Origin: Corydoras sp. C115
Lineage: Eukaryota > Chordata > Actinopteri > Siluriformes > Callichthyidae
Length of the DNA stretch: 64,000 nt
Assembly: GCA_019802505.1 (NCBI GenBank)
Contig: JAFMOC010000373.1
Location: 339,656-403,655, forward strand
Reading direction: 5' to 3'
In this document: one piece after another, positions 10,784 through 21,352 of the stretch
How positions within the stretch are numbered: the first letter of the stretch is position 1
Layout of the letters: each line of letters opens with the position of its first letter
The notes under the pieces: generated by a model
The model's database searches: none
What the model saw: only the letters and a program-made list of their open reading frames with translations
What the model was told of the DNA's origin: nothing
Translations under genes and position numbers: made by a program

Positions 10784-11371
10784 GATTTAATCGCTTGGCT
10801 GGTGCAGCCCTAGTTGCTGAATCCCCCGTTTCGTGTGCCGGGGAGCACCGAAGCATGCCGTTGCATCACCGCTTTACAGCGACGGCCTTTCAGACCGATG
10901 ACTTTCCCATGTTGAACAGCATCACCGAGGTAGACGTGGTGTGTCTGCAGGCTCGGCAGGGGGGTGGAGCACATCGCTCCAGTTCTCTACATCTCCCCCT
11001 ATCCCAGCCCCTCCCAGAACAGTACCTCAGAGAGCTGTGAATAAAGCCCCCCCCCCACGTGGATTAAGAGATGGAAAGGCGGAATGAATCTTTCAAGTTC
11101 CGTGACTCTGCTATGCACCCAGCCTTGTGATAAAATATTAAAGAAGCATAGTCTGGGGTTAAATCTGTCTGGGTTCTGCTTGTTTAATGCAGTATTTCAC
11201 AGTGAAAGCAGAAAGCTGTGTATTAAAATATAAGCTGTAGCTCTTTTCCATTTCTCCTGGTGTTGGAATAGTAAGGGAGCTGGTATTCCGGTATTCATAA
11301 TGCATTATTAACACATTTATAAGGCTTTATAATGTTTGTAACATGCAGTACACTATAGATTGCAGATGTTA
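10784..11371. other. single-copy DNA, GC-richer than its surroundings
   Basis: An open frame (to 11040) begins inside the SINE tail and continues into this island. No family is recognisable in it and I do not call it a gene. A C-run (about 11047-11055) follows. Confidence 0.4.
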
Positions 11372-11538
11372 AGTATCCCAACTTGATGGTTGGGGTCAGA
11401 ACACAGGGTTGGTACTGCATCCCTGGAGCAATGAGGGATAAGGGTCTTGCTCAAGGGCCCATATTGGTATCCCTGGGATTTGAACCCACAACTTTTAGGT
11501 TGATAGCCCAACACCATAACCACTGAGCTACCACACCA
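11372..11538 (-). repeat. SINE-B copy
   Basis: Reverse complement shows the tRNA-like head with B box (GGGTTCAAATCCC, here GGATTTGAACCC on the plus strand) and GAGCAAGACCCTTA. It is truncated near AACTTGATGG, before the GTCGCTTTGGAT tail. Confidence 0.75.
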
Positions 11539-11574
11539 CGATATATTCTAATTAAATGAGTAGATTATGCAAAA

Positions 11575-11771
11575 GTGGTTTACGTATTGGTTAGGGTGTT
11601 GGGCTATCAACCTAAAGGTTGTGGGTTCAAATCCCAGGGTCACTGAAGATACCAATATGGGCCCTGGAGCAATGAGGGTTAAGGGTCTTGCTCAAGGACC
11701 CATATTGGTATCTTCAGTGATCCTGGGATTTGAACCCACAACCTTTAGGTTGATAACCCAACCCCCTAACC
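11575..11771. repeat. SINE-B head-to-head palindrome
   Basis: The plus-strand head (GGTTAGGGTGTTGGGCTATC) with CACTGAAGATACCAATATGG runs 11589-11671. It is followed after about 18 bp by its reverse complement (11690-11771). Arms are about 82 bp and differ at only a handful of positions, so a single strand could fold into one long hairpin. Confidence 0.88.
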
Positions 11772-11773
11772 AC

Positions 11774-11889
11774 GGGATGCCTCCCACAGTGGATTCAAGG
11801 CAAATTGGCTACCCTGAAACTCCCCTATATAGTGGGCATTTGTCTGTGTGTGTGTGAGTTTGTGCCCCCCCCCACCCCGCGACCTTAGT
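11774..11889 (+). repeat. V-SINE-like fragment, diverged
   Basis: Carries CCTCCCACAGT, a degenerate middle (CCCCTATATAGTGGGC) and a C-run with CCCGCGACCTTAGTA. The 3' part proper is missing. Confidence 0.65.
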
Positions 11890-12058
11890 AATTGCCCCAT
11901 ATAGAGTGTGTTTGTGTGTTTTTCTATGTGTGTGAATGTGCTCAGCAAGATTGGTGTATCTGCCCAGCACCCGAAACGTTCTCCCCTGGCTGGGCATGGG
12001 GAACCCCCCAGCGACCCTAATAGAGGATAAAGCGGTAGATAATGGATGGCTGGATGGA
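11890..12058 (+). repeat. V-SINE-like 3' half
   Basis: Starts exactly at ATTGCCCCATATAGAG after CTTAGTA and runs to GATGGCTGGATGGA. The same unusual junction occurs at 15236/15237. Confidence 0.85.
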
Positions 12059-12642
12059 TGTTTTATTGCCACATAAACTTTTTTTGTTATTAAAGGATGT
12101 CCATGTGCGAGCCACATTGTGCACCCGAACCTGAAAATTGTTCATACCAATGCTCGCTTTCCCATGCAGCACTACAAGCTCTTTTCTCTTCCCCTATGTC
12201 CTGGGACTGGGTTGGATCATGTTGCGGACTTTAATGGCCTGAGCCCCAGAGTGTCTACATGCTGTATGAAAAGAGGGGAGGGGCAAAGAGGGGCTTGCGG
12301 GGAAGTGATGAACAGGTCGTCTCCCCTGCCTTTGAATCTTGACTCCTTAATCTGGGAAACCCTATCCAGTCCGACCCCGGCCGGGCTTTGAACAGAATCT
12401 CCTGCCAACTCTGGCCAGGGGCATCGCGTTAATAATTGAACAGAGGGGACGCAACAGCGCCACACTTCCGCTTCTCTAGAGCATGAGACGGGACTTCTCA
12501 GTTTCAGGTTATGAGCGCTGAAAGGGGAGCTTGTCTGCACGGCCATTTAGTTGCGGTCAAAGTTTGAGGCCGGGTACCGGAGATGTCGAGGAAGGCTGAG
12601 GTTGGCTTTAGCCAGCCAATGAAAGGCCTCTGTGCGAGGCTG
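12059..12642. other. single-copy DNA, no gene recognised
   Basis: Mixed composition, with open frames of 90-110 residues on both strands that overlap each other and match nothing I recognise. Confidence 0.4.
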
Positions 12643-12830
12643 TGCCTGGTGTGGTTGCTCAGTGGTTAGGGGGTTTGGGCTAGCAATCAGAAGGTTAGGG
12701 GTTCAAATCCCAGGTCAACTGGAGTTACGAATGTGGGTCCTTGAGCCAGACCCTTAACCCTCATTGCTGTGAGTTGGGATATTTGTAAGTCTTTGCTAAA
12801 TGACCAAATGTGGTGTAAATGTAAACGTAC
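12643..12830 (+). repeat. SINE-B copy
   Basis: Head GTGGTTGCTCAGTGGTTAGG, B box GGTTCAAATCCC, GGTCCTTGAGCCAGACCC, then a shortened tail (TTGTAAGTCTTTGCTAAATG) and GTAAATGTAAACG. The GCTTTGGATAAAA part of the tail is deleted. Confidence 0.8.
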
Positions 12831-13517
12831 CCCCCAGCAGGGTACAGTACACCCGAGTACCGTCTGGGCTGCAGTCATCGATCAGGGACGGTCGGCTCCG
12901 AATTCCACATTCTCCTTGTCATTACCTGACTCATCCATTTTCGTTTGGTTGCGACCATGAGCCAAACCGCAGACCCTCCCACACACAGATAGAGTAATAG
13001 GCTATTATGTGTCTGGCGACCTTGAAACAGAGCCACACCGGTGGGGTCTCAAGGCGTCCGGTAATGAAAATGTTTTCCGTGGCCTCCAACAACGTGTGTG
13101 TCATTTATCAGGGATAATTTTTTTTTTTACTACTACACTTGGCTCCGTAGACATCAGAGGTCATTGCTTGCGATGATAACCACTGAATAAAGAGCCTAGA
13201 GGAGCAGAACATTTTTCGACGCCGTGGTACGGGGGACGTCGGACAGCGCGAGACGGGCTGGCTCGAGCCCGGCGGGCTCTTCTGCTTGGTTTGGCGCGGA
13301 TTTGACAGGGAACTGCTTGAGAAGGGATGGATGTGTGCGTCGAGGCTTTCCTCGAGAAAACCCTTTGATTGACAGCTCGATCCAAATCTAGCCCTGGAAC
13401 GAAGGACGAGTAAATTCCAGGTCAAGAGAAAGAAAAGGTCTACTTCCCGAGTGCTGTGGATGTGGTCGGTGGGCACGCCGAGCAATTAAATCATCGATTT
13501 GATTAGACGTTCTTATG
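12831..13517. other. single-copy DNA, no gene recognised
   Basis: A minus-strand open frame (13108-13485) is rich in Ser, Pro and Arg with no recognisable domain. I treat it as chance. Confidence 0.4.
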
Positions 13518-13787
13518 TCCATCCATCGCTGTGGGGTTCCCCATGCCCATCCAGGGGAGAACGTTTTGGGTGCTGGGCAGATACACCCAGGACAGGACAC
13601 CAATCTATCACTGGGAACACACTCACTCACACAGACACACTCTATATGGGGCAATTTGAAGAATTCAATTTACCTTGAGCCATGTTTTTGGACCGTGGGA
13701 GGAAATTGGAGAACCCGGAGGAAACCCATGTGGACACGGGGAGAACATGAAAACTCCACCCAGATTGGGAATCCAGTTCGATTCCCA
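13518..13787 (-). repeat. V-SINE-like copy lacking outer head
   Basis: Starts in the 3' part (CATCGCTGTGGGGTTCCCC), which is joined directly to a CATCCATC end, and ends at a B-box remnant (AGTTCGATTCCC). Confidence 0.85.
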
Positions 13788-13804
13788 TATAGACATAAAC
13801 ATTT

Positions 13805-14107
13805 GGGCGGCATGGTGGCTTAGTGGTTAGCATGTTCTCCTCTCAGCACTAGGGATTTCAGGTTCGAATCTCCATCTGGGTGGAGTTTCCATGTTCTCCC
13901 CGTGTCCGCGTGGGTTTCCTCCAGGTTCTCCGGTTTCCTCCCACAGTCCAAAAACATGGATCAAGGTGTGAGTGTGTGCCCAGTGATAGATTGGCATCCT
14001 GTCCTGAGTGAATCTGCCCAGCGCCGAAACGTTCTCCCCTGGATGGGCATGAGGAACCCCCCCGCGACCCTAATAGAGGATAAAGCAGAAGATAATTGAT
14101 GGGATGG
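13805..14107 (+). repeat. V-SINE-like copy with middle deletion
   Basis: Head and core are complete. ATGGATCAAGG jumps to TGTGAGTGTGTGCCCAG, so the AAATTGCCCCATATAG block is lost. The end is complete. Confidence 0.9.
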
Positions 14108-14117
14108 ACAAACATAT

Positions 14118-14420
14118 GGGCGACATGGTGGCTTAGTGGTTAGAATGTTCTCCTTTCAGCACTAGGGATTCCCAATTGGAATCCCAATCTGGGTGGAGTT
14201 TCCATGTTCTCCCCGTGTCCGGGTTCTCCGGTTTCCTCCCACAGTCCAAAAACATGGCTCAAGCCCAATTGAATTCTCCAAATTGCCCCATATAGAGTGT
14301 GTCTGTGTGAGTGAGTGTCTATGCTTCCCAGCACCCGAAACCCGACACGCCCCCCCCCCCCCCCCTCCACCCGCGACCCTACTATAGGATAAAGCGGAAG
14401 ACAATGGATGGATGGATGGA
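14118..14420 (+). repeat. V-SINE-like copy with short core and 3' deletions
   Basis: The core lacks the CGTGGGTTTCCTC segment and the 3' part lacks the GATTGGCGTCCTGTCC segment. A long C-run (about 14349-14366) is present. Similar AC(A)AACATAT words precede both this copy and the one before it. Confidence 0.88.
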
Positions 14421-15082
14421 CCTCAACCATGATTTGTTTCGCTAAACCAATCCCCGGCCCTCGGTCTACCAACTGGATCGGATTAAGCACCAATGGCTGG
14501 AAAGACAGCGCAGACCCCAGATGACCTGTGCGACGGAATCCTTATCTCTTAAGAGGACAGCCTAGCTTGGCCGCGGAACCCAAGTCATGCATCTATCAGG
14601 CCACATTTGCATTAGGGCTCTATATGATATGACAGGAGCTTGCCCGCAGTTTGAGCTTCACAAAGCCCCGCATTGAAAAGAGTCATCCGGGCTGCTTAGT
14701 GTCACGCTGCTACCTCCCTGACAAGGCTTTGTTAAAAAGGAAGCCTGCCAGTCTCGTTTAGCCATTAAGAGCACACACACGGGCCGCAAAACGCCCCCGT
14801 CTGACAGCATGTTTTAAATAATCTGATTTTATTAATGAGTCCAGACTTTGGCCACAGTCACGGTTATATGGTTATATACGCGGGGTAATGAGGATGTGCT
14901 CCCTCGCACACATCGCATTCCCCCAGATATAGGGGGGCTGATAAGTTGTGGCAGTCTTAGCCATGGCCGAATCACTTTTAACCCCTTTAGAACTCGTTAG
15001 ATTAACCCGTCTGCCACATATAATATAACGTGCAGAACGCCATTGTTGGCAAACGTAGCTGGACTGAGACTATACAATGTAC
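14421..15082. other. single-copy DNA, no gene recognised
   Basis: No repeats and many stops. It contains homeodomain-type TAAT/ATTA words, but these are expected often by chance. Confidence 0.4.
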
Positions 15083-15236
15083 CAAATGAGTTCTCCAAAT
15101 TGCCCCATATAGAGTGTGTCTGTGTGAGTAAGTGTGTCCATTGATAGATGGCGTCCTGTCCTGGGTGTATCTGCCCAGCGGCCGAAACGTTCTCCCCTGG
15201 ATGGGCATGGGCATGGGGAACCCCCCCCGTGACCCT
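15083..15236 (+). repeat. V-SINE-like 3' half
   Basis: Starts near AATGAGTTCTCCAAATTGC and ends at GTGACCCTAGTA without the GGATAAAGCGG end. GGGCATGGGCATGGGG shows a 6-bp slippage duplication. Confidence 0.88.
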
Positions 15237-15391
15237 AGTAATTGCCCCATATAGAGGGTGTCTTCGTGAGTGAGTGTGCCCAGTGATAGATTGGTAGATC
15301 TGCCCAGCGCCCAAACGTTCTCCCCTGGATGGGCATAAGGAACCCCCCCACCCTAGTAGAGGTTAAAGCGGAAGATAATGGATGGGATAGA
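15237..15391 (+). repeat. V-SINE-like 3' half, second in tandem
   Basis: Begins ATTGCCCCATATAGAGGG immediately after CCTAGTA and is complete to the GGATGGATGG end. Together with 15083-15236 it forms a tandem duplicate of the 3' half. Confidence 0.88.
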
Positions 15392-15410
15392 TGGATGGAT
15401 TATCAACAGG

Positions 15411-15687
15411 GGCGGCATGGTGGCTTAGTGGTTTAACATGTTCTCCTCTCAGCGCTAGGGATTCCAGGTTCGAATCCCAATCTGGGTGGAGTTTCCATGT
15501 CCTCCCCGTGTCCATGGAGCCAAAACCATGGATCGAGGTCAAATGAATTCTCCAAGTTGCCCCATATAGAGTGTATCTGTGTGAGTGAGTGGCTGTGAGC
15601 CCTGTCCTGGGTGTATCTACCCACCGCCCGAAACGTTCTCACCTGGATGGGCATGGGGAACCCCCACCCCCCCCACCCCGCGACCCA
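15411..15687 (+). repeat. V-SINE-like copy with deletions
   Basis: The head is complete. The core is cut to TCCATGGAGCCAAAACCATG and part of the middle is lost. It ends after the C-run at CCGCGACCCAT, without the GGATAAAGC end. Confidence 0.85.
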
Positions 15688-16344
15688 TATCTCAGGTGTT
15701 GCTACATTTCATAACGTCCACAGAGAGGCAAATCATCCTCTCGTCTCTGATGTGCAGCGCAGACATGATGTAGTTGGTTTAGTGGGTTTATGCAAATGAA
15801 CAACACAACCGGGCTAATGGGATGTTCAGTCCAAATGAGATCTCTCAAGGGTTTGGATATTATTTTAAAGCTTAATTGCTCTCGATGAAGCGTTATTACA
15901 GTTCCGCTTGACGGAGTCAACATTAATGGGAACTCAGACAGGGCAATTTCCCCGCTCCTGAAATAGCAGTGCATCAGTCTGTCTGTTGCCGCTTCATTTG
16001 GGCTACGAGTTGGGAAGCTGTGGCCTGACTTCGGGGAACTGTCTGCTCCCATATTGATCGGAGAAACAGGAGAACCCTGACAAGTTCTACTGCAGACACC
16101 AACCCTGACCAAAAATTGGAGCCTCCTCACTTTGGAGTTCTGTTACAGGGTACCGTGTGGTACGGCATACTAACGTTACCATTACGGTTTGTGGTCATAA
16201 ATATATGGACACCCCGCCTAATCATCTTGTGCATAATAATCTTTTTTAATTAGTACTTTCATTATTATTAATTATTAGCGGAGTGGTTTATTGATGGGGA
16301 TATTTAACTACATATCCAATATAAAACAATTGCCCATGCAAACA
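15688..16344. other. single-copy DNA
   Basis: A minus-strand open frame of 142 residues (15702-16130) is the longest non-repeat frame in this part. It has no recognisable domain, no low-complexity bias, and no sign of splice structure that I can see. Confidence 0.4.
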
Positions 16345-16599
16345 AGGGTTGCAGGGAGGGTTTCCCATGTCCATCCAGGGGAGAACGTTTCGGGTGCTGG
16401 GCAGATACTCCCAGGACAGGGCGCCAATCTATTTCTGGACACACACTTACTCACACCCACACACTCTATATGGGGCAATTTGGAGAATTTAATTGAACTT
16501 GATCCATGTTTTTGGACTGTGGGAGGAAACTGGAGAACCCGGAGGAAACCCACGTGGACACGGGGAGAACATGGAACCTCCACCAAGATTGGGATTGCC
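16345..16599 (-). repeat. V-SINE-like copy lacking both ends
   Basis: Runs from GGGTTGCAGGGAGGGTTTCC to CCACCAAGATTGGGATTG. Terminal repeat and head are missing. Confidence 0.85.
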
Positions 16600-16624
16600 A
16601 GTTCTCCTTTTTTATGGTCTACGT

Positions 16625-16737
16625 TGCCCCTATATAGCGTGGGTTAGTAAGGGTGTGTGTCCAGTGTCCTGTCCTGGGTGTGACTGCCCAGAGCCCGAAA
16701 TGTTCTCCACTGGATGGGCATGGGGAACCCCCCCCTA
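16625..16737 (+). repeat. V-SINE-like 3' half, opposite orientation
   Basis: TTGCCCCTATATAGCGTGGG to GGGGAACCCCCCCC. It meets the preceding minus-strand copy after about 25 bp, so the two are arranged tail-inward. Confidence 0.78.
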
Positions 16738-16761
16738 GCCAAACCCTTTTTGCTTTTTGAT

Positions 16762-17112
16762 TGGGCGTCATGGTGGTTAGCATGTTCTTCTCTCAGCGCT
16801 TGGGATTCAGGTTCGAATCCCCATCTGGGTGGAGTTTCCATGTTCTCCCCGTGTCCACGTGGGTTTCCTCCGGGTTCTCCGGTTTCCTCCCACTGTCCAA
16901 AAAACATGGATTAAGGTCAATTGAATTCTCCAAATTGCCCCATATAGAGTGTGTCTGTGTGAGTGAGTGTGTCTAGCAATGGATTGGCACCCTGTCCTGG
17001 GTGTATCTGCCCAGCGCCCGAAACATTCTCCCCTGGATGGGCATGGGGAACCGCCTCACGACCCTAGTGGATAGAGGATGAAGAGGATAAAGTGGCAGAT
17101 AATGGATGGATG
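16762..17112 (+). repeat. V-SINE-like copy, full length
   Basis: Head is slightly shortened (GGGCGTCATGGTGGTTAGC). A duplicated GAGGAT (GGATGAAGAGGATAAAG) lies near the 3' end. Confidence 0.9.
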
Positions 17113-17626
17113 TTTGCTCAGACTATCAAACCAAACCTTTAAAATGAGTTCGCTGACATTGTAGACGCTCCGAGACTAAACATTTGTACAAGCTCACAGT
17201 GAGAACCCTAAAGTGATGCGCTGAAAGGAATCAAATGCATGTATCTTGACGTTCTTATTGTCTTGCTGCAAAGTGTGATGGATCCTCCACATAGCACGCC
17301 GAGATCCGTCTTCCCTCAAAAGTGTCAAAGCCGTGTACATCACATATCACATGTGTTCTTAATAAATAGCTGAGGTTTTTTTTTTTGGGGTCGGCCCATT
17401 TGTCTGCATTTCCAAATCCGTCTCATTGCTCCGCTGTTATTTTCACAGTCCACAGACTGGTGGCCATGTAATGCCGGGCAGCAGGCATTTTCCAACCGGC
17501 GTGCCAAATACTTTAGGTGGAATCCAATCGTCCTTCAGTCATCTTCAGCGGAGAAGAACTCTAAAAACAGACCAAAGAAACCGACGGTAACTTCAGTAGG
17601 GCTGAGGCTGTGGTAATACCCCGAGT
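17113..17626. other. single-copy DNA, right part duplicated
   Basis: About 17453-17626 (ACTGGTGGCCATGTAATG to AATACCCCGAGTCC) recurs in shortened form at 18584-18723. No gene is seen. Confidence 0.55.
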
Positions 17627-18031
17627 CCATCCATCCATCCATCCATCCATCCATCCATCCATCCATTCCACTTTATCCTCTACTAGGGTCATGGGGGGGG
17701 GGGGGGGGGTTCTCCATGCCCATCCAAGGGAGAACGTTTCGGAAGATACACCCAGGACAAGGCAATGATCTGCCAATACATTGCTGGACGCACTGACACA
17801 CACAAACACACTCTATATGGGGCAATTTGGAGAATTCACTTCACCTTGATCCAAGTTTTTGGACTGTGGGAGCAAACCGGAGAGCCCAAAGGAAACCCAC
17901 ATGGACAAGGTGAATTTGAATTTCCCCATTGTGGGATTAATGAAGTATATCAATCAATCAAAACATGGAAACTCCACCCAGATTGGGATTCGAACCTGGA
18001 TCCCCAGTGCGGAGAGACGAACGTGCTAACC
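17627..18031 (-). repeat. V-SINE-like copy with long CATC run, G17 and an insertion
   Basis: Starts with about ten CATC units and a run of 17 G (17693-17709). 3' part, middle and core are present, and 17907-17961 is foreign. The outer head is truncated at GTGCTAACC. Confidence 0.87.
17907..17961 (+). repeat. LINE-type 3' tail inserted in the V-SINE core
   Basis: GAATTTGAATTTCCCCATTG, then TGGGATTAATGAAGTAT and repeated ATCA units. The form 'gaatttcccc..ggattaataaagtat' plus a 4-bp repeat is a familiar 3' end of teleost LINEs. It interrupts ACACGGGGAGAACATGG of the host copy. Confidence 0.6.
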
Positions 18032-18368
18032 ATCCATCTATCCATTCATTATCTTCCGCTTTATCCTCTATTAGGGTCGCGGTGGGGTTCCCCATGCCCA
18101 TCCAGGGGAGAACGTTTCAGGCGCTGGGCAGATACACCCACAACAGGACACCAATCTATCACTGGGCACACACTCACTCACACAGACACACTCTATATGG
18201 GGCAATTTGGAGAATTCAATTGACCTTGATGCATGTTTTTGGACTGTGGGAGGGAAACCGGAAGAAACCCACGCGGAGACGGGGAGAACATGGAAACTCC
18301 ACCAAGATTGGGATTCCAACCTGGAATCCCTAATGCTGAGAGGAGAACATACTAACCACTACGCCATA
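18032..18368 (-). repeat. V-SINE-like copy, full length
   Basis: Complete from CCATCTATCCATTCATTATC to AACCACTACGCCATA, tandem to the previous copy in the same orientation. Confidence 0.9.
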
Positions 18369-18464
18369 ATAAGGTATTATATATTGAATAAATAAATACC
18401 ATATGCATCTGAAAAGTTAGGGCAATTACAGATGTCCTTTGTTTTTAGCCACTGTAGGTTCCGT

Positions 18465-18583
18465 CCATCCATTATCTTCCGTCCATCCATTATCTTCTTA
18501 CTAGGGTGGCAGGGGGGTTCCCCATGCCCATCCAGGGGAGAACATTTCATGCGCTGTGCAGACACATCCCAGATACACACCCC
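18465..18583 (-). repeat. V-SINE-like 3' end, duplicated tip
   Basis: CCGTCCATCCATTATCTT occurs twice in a row. The copy then runs to GGGGAGAACATTTCATGCGC and fades at CACATCCCAGATACAC. Confidence 0.8.
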
Positions 18584-19633
18584 AGACTGGTGGCCATGTA
18601 ATACTTTCCATCCAATCCAATCGTCCCTCAGTCATCTTCAGCGGAGACGAACTCTAGAACAGACAAAAAGAACCCGCCGGTCCCTTCAGAAGTGCTGAGG
18701 CAGTGGTAACACCCCGAGTCCATCCATAATTTAGACCGTATAGGTCTTTACTGTCAGTAAAACTGAACCGAATCCAACGATCGGCGCCTCATTTGAGAGG
18801 CGGTATGATTAAAGTTTCATTAGTAGACAACATGTTATAAATACTGCAGACGGCGGCCTGAAACGTTCCCCATGCGTTATTATCCCCCATGCCTAATGCC
18901 CCACCAATGGCATGATATTTGGGCAATAAGTCGCGTCTTGATTAGTTGTGTACTCGCGTCGGTCCCTCTCTGGAAGTGATGCATGAGCCGGGCGGCGTTC
19001 CTTCCTGCAGGTCTTGCTTGGGAGAGATAAATAGCTCCAGACTTGCTTTAATAATCTCACAGTGGGAGTGCTGCAGCTGATGGGCATCCTCCTCCCACTC
19101 TATGGCACTCTCACTCTCCGGGAAGCGAGCTCACTATTTTTCCCCCCCCAGGTCTGCCACCCTTAATGGCTCCGGAGACGATTTGAAACATAGTGTTGAT
19201 CTAAAAGCTGGTTATGAGCGCAGTTCCATTCATCCATTCATCTTAACGCTGATTATTCCTCCGACTCAGGCTACATTTATGTTACATTCCAATAAATATA
19301 TAGCATCTCGCGCCCGCCCGACGCGTCCCGGCCCACTAAAAGCACACCATCGGATATATAGACAACAGTCTAAGTCCAATTTGTAATTAATGTCCCAGTA
19401 AACAGCTTTAGTGCAGAGACAATTCATGCAAGAAGTAAAAAAAAAAGGATTTCCAACACATTACGACCACCATAAAGCAGCCATTAGAAATGTGTTAACC
19501 AATCACCTTCGACATAAAAGCTACATATCGTTTCGTATTCGTTAGCGGCACCATTATTAACTCAGTCACGCCAAAATATCAAATAGAAACTTGAAAACTG
19601 TAGGTTTTCATGCTTATGCTATTTATTTATTCC
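18584..19633. other. single-copy DNA, first 140 bp a duplicate of 17.5 kb
   Basis: 18584-18723 matches 17453-17640 with a deletion after GGTGGCCATGTAAT. The rest shows no repeat and no gene. Confidence 0.5.
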
Positions 19634-19986
19634 ATATATTATACAGCAAGGCATGGTGGATAAATGGTTGGCATGTTCTCTCAGTGCTAGGGATTCCAGG
19701 TTCGAATCCCCATTTGGGTGGAGTTTCCATGTCCTCCCTGTGTCCGCGTGGGTTTCCTCCGGGTTCTCCGGTTTCCTCCCACAGTCCAAAAACATGGATC
19801 AAGTCAATTGAGTTCTCCAAATTGCCCCATATAGAGTGTGTCTGTGTGAGTGAGTGTGTGTCCAGTGATAGCTTGGCGCCCTGTCCTGGGTGTATCTGCC
19901 CAGCACCCGAAACGTTCCTCCCTGGATGGACATGGGGAACCCCCCCGCGACCCTAATAGAGGATAAAGTGGAAGATAATGGATGGA
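19634..19986 (+). repeat. V-SINE tandem array, unit 1
   Basis: Starts ATATATTATACAG, then a whole V-SINE with a variant head (AAGGCATGGTGGATAAATGG), ending GATAATGGATGGA. The first of five units sharing the same flank-plus-element structure. Confidence 0.9.
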
Positions 19987-20341
19987 ATATATTATACAGG
20001 GCAGCACATGGCTTAGTGGTTGGCATGTTCTCCTCTCAGTGCTAGGGATTCCAGGTTCGAATCCCAATCTGGGTGGAGCTTCCATATTCTCCCCGTGTCC
20101 ACGTGGGTTTCCTCCGGGTTCTCCGGTTTGCTCCCACAGTCCAAAAACATGGATCAAGTCAATTGAGTTCTCCAAATTGCCCCATATAGAGTGTGTCTGT
20201 GTGAGTGAGTGTGTGTCCAGTGATAGATTGGCGCCCTGTCCTGGGTGTATCTGCCCAGCACCCGAAACGTTCCTCCCTGGATGGGCATGGGGAACCCCCC
20301 CGCGACCCTAATAGAGGATAAAGTGGAAGATAATGGATGGA
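19987..20341 (+). repeat. V-SINE tandem array, unit 2
   Basis: ATATATTATACAG and GGCAGCACATGGCTTAG head. Shares with units 3-4 the variants CTCCCACAGT preceded by GTTTG and TTCCTCCCTGGATGG. Confidence 0.92.
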
Positions 20342-20697
20342 ATATATTATACAGGGCAGCACATGGCTTAGTGGTTGGCATGTTCTCCTCTCAGTGCTAG
20401 GGATTCCAGGTTCGAATCCCAATCTGGGTGGAGCTTCCATGTTCTCCCCGTGTCCACGTGGGTTTCCTCCGGGTTCTCTGGTTTGCTCCCACAGTCCAAA
20501 AACATGGACCAAGGTCAATTGAATTCCCCAAATTGCCCCATATGAAGTGTGTCTGTGTGAGTAAGTGTGTGTCCAGTGATAGATTGGCGCCCTGTCCTGG
20601 GTGCGTCTGCCCAGCACCCGAAACGTTCCTCCCTGGATGGGCATGGGGAACCCCCCTGCGACCCTAATAGAGGATAAAGTGGAAGATAATGGATGGA
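20342..20697 (+). repeat. V-SINE tandem array, unit 3
   Basis: Almost identical to unit 2. Differences include ATATGAAGTGTG for ATATAGAGTGTG and GGTGCGTCTGCC. Confidence 0.92.
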
Positions 20698-21052
20698 ATA
20701 TATTATACAGGGCAGCACATGGCTTAGTGGTTGGCATGTTCTCCTCGCAGTGATAGGGATTCCAGGTTCGAATCCCCATTTGGGTGAAGTTTCCATGTCC
20801 TCCCTGTGTCCGCGTGGGTTTCCTCGGGTTCTCTGTTTTTGCTCCCACAGTCCAAAAACATGGACCAAGGTCAATTGAATTCCCCAAATTGCCCCATATA
20901 GAGTGTGTCTGTGTGAGTGAGTGTGTGTCCAGTGATAGATTGGCGTCTTGTCCTGGGTGTATCTGCCCAGCACCCGAAAAGTTCTCCCCTGGATGGGCAT
21001 GGGAACCCCCCCACGACTCTAGCAGAGGTTAAAGCGGAAGATAATGGATGGA
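20698..21052 (+). repeat. V-SINE tandem array, unit 4
   Basis: The same start. Its core matches unit 1 (CATTTGGGTGAAG, CCTCCCTGTGTCC), while its head matches units 2-3, so it looks like a recombinant or converted unit. Confidence 0.92.
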
Positions 21053-21352
21053 ATATATTATACAGGATGGCACGTGGCTTAGTGGTTGGCATGTTCTCCT
21101 CGCACTGCTGGGGATTCCAGGTTCGAATCCCAATCTGGGTGTAGTTTCCATGTTAACCCCGTGTCCGTGTGGGTTTCCCCAATCCAAAAACTTGGATTCA
21201 AGGTGACTTGAATGCTTCAAATTGCCCCATATAGAGTGTGTTTGTGTGAGTGAGTGTATGCCCAGTGATAGATTGGTGCCCTGTCCTGGGTGTATCTGCC
21301 CCCCCCCCCCCCCGACCCTAGTAGAGGATTAAGCAGAAGATAATAGATGGAT
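21053..21352 (+). repeat. V-SINE tandem array, unit 5, degenerate
   Basis: The same start, then a core with deletions and a C-run (21299-21313) joined to GACCCTAGTAGAGGATTAAG. The GAAACGTTCTCCCC segment is lost. Confidence 0.9.

Noticed and set aside
10759..11040. 94-codon frame ending near AATAAAG
   Set aside because: It starts inside a SINE tail. The AATAAAG after the stop is a common word, and no family is recognised.
12119..12546. Antiparallel frames of 90 and 109 codons
   Set aside because: Overlap each other, no known motif, no conservation test possible here.
13805..14420. Target-site duplication between the two tandem V-SINEs (ATAAACATTT / ACAAACATAT)
   Set aside because: Only 7 of 10 bases agree; too weak to use.
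15702..16130. 142-codon minus-strand frame in single-copy DNA
   Set aside because: No recognisable domain, no supporting splice sites or neighbouring exons; length is possible by chance in 64 kb.
20159..20887. 242-codon minus-strand frame and many 60-160-codon frames over V-SINEs
   Set aside because: They are translations of the SINE sequence and recur wherever a copy is intact; the same text appears on both strands.
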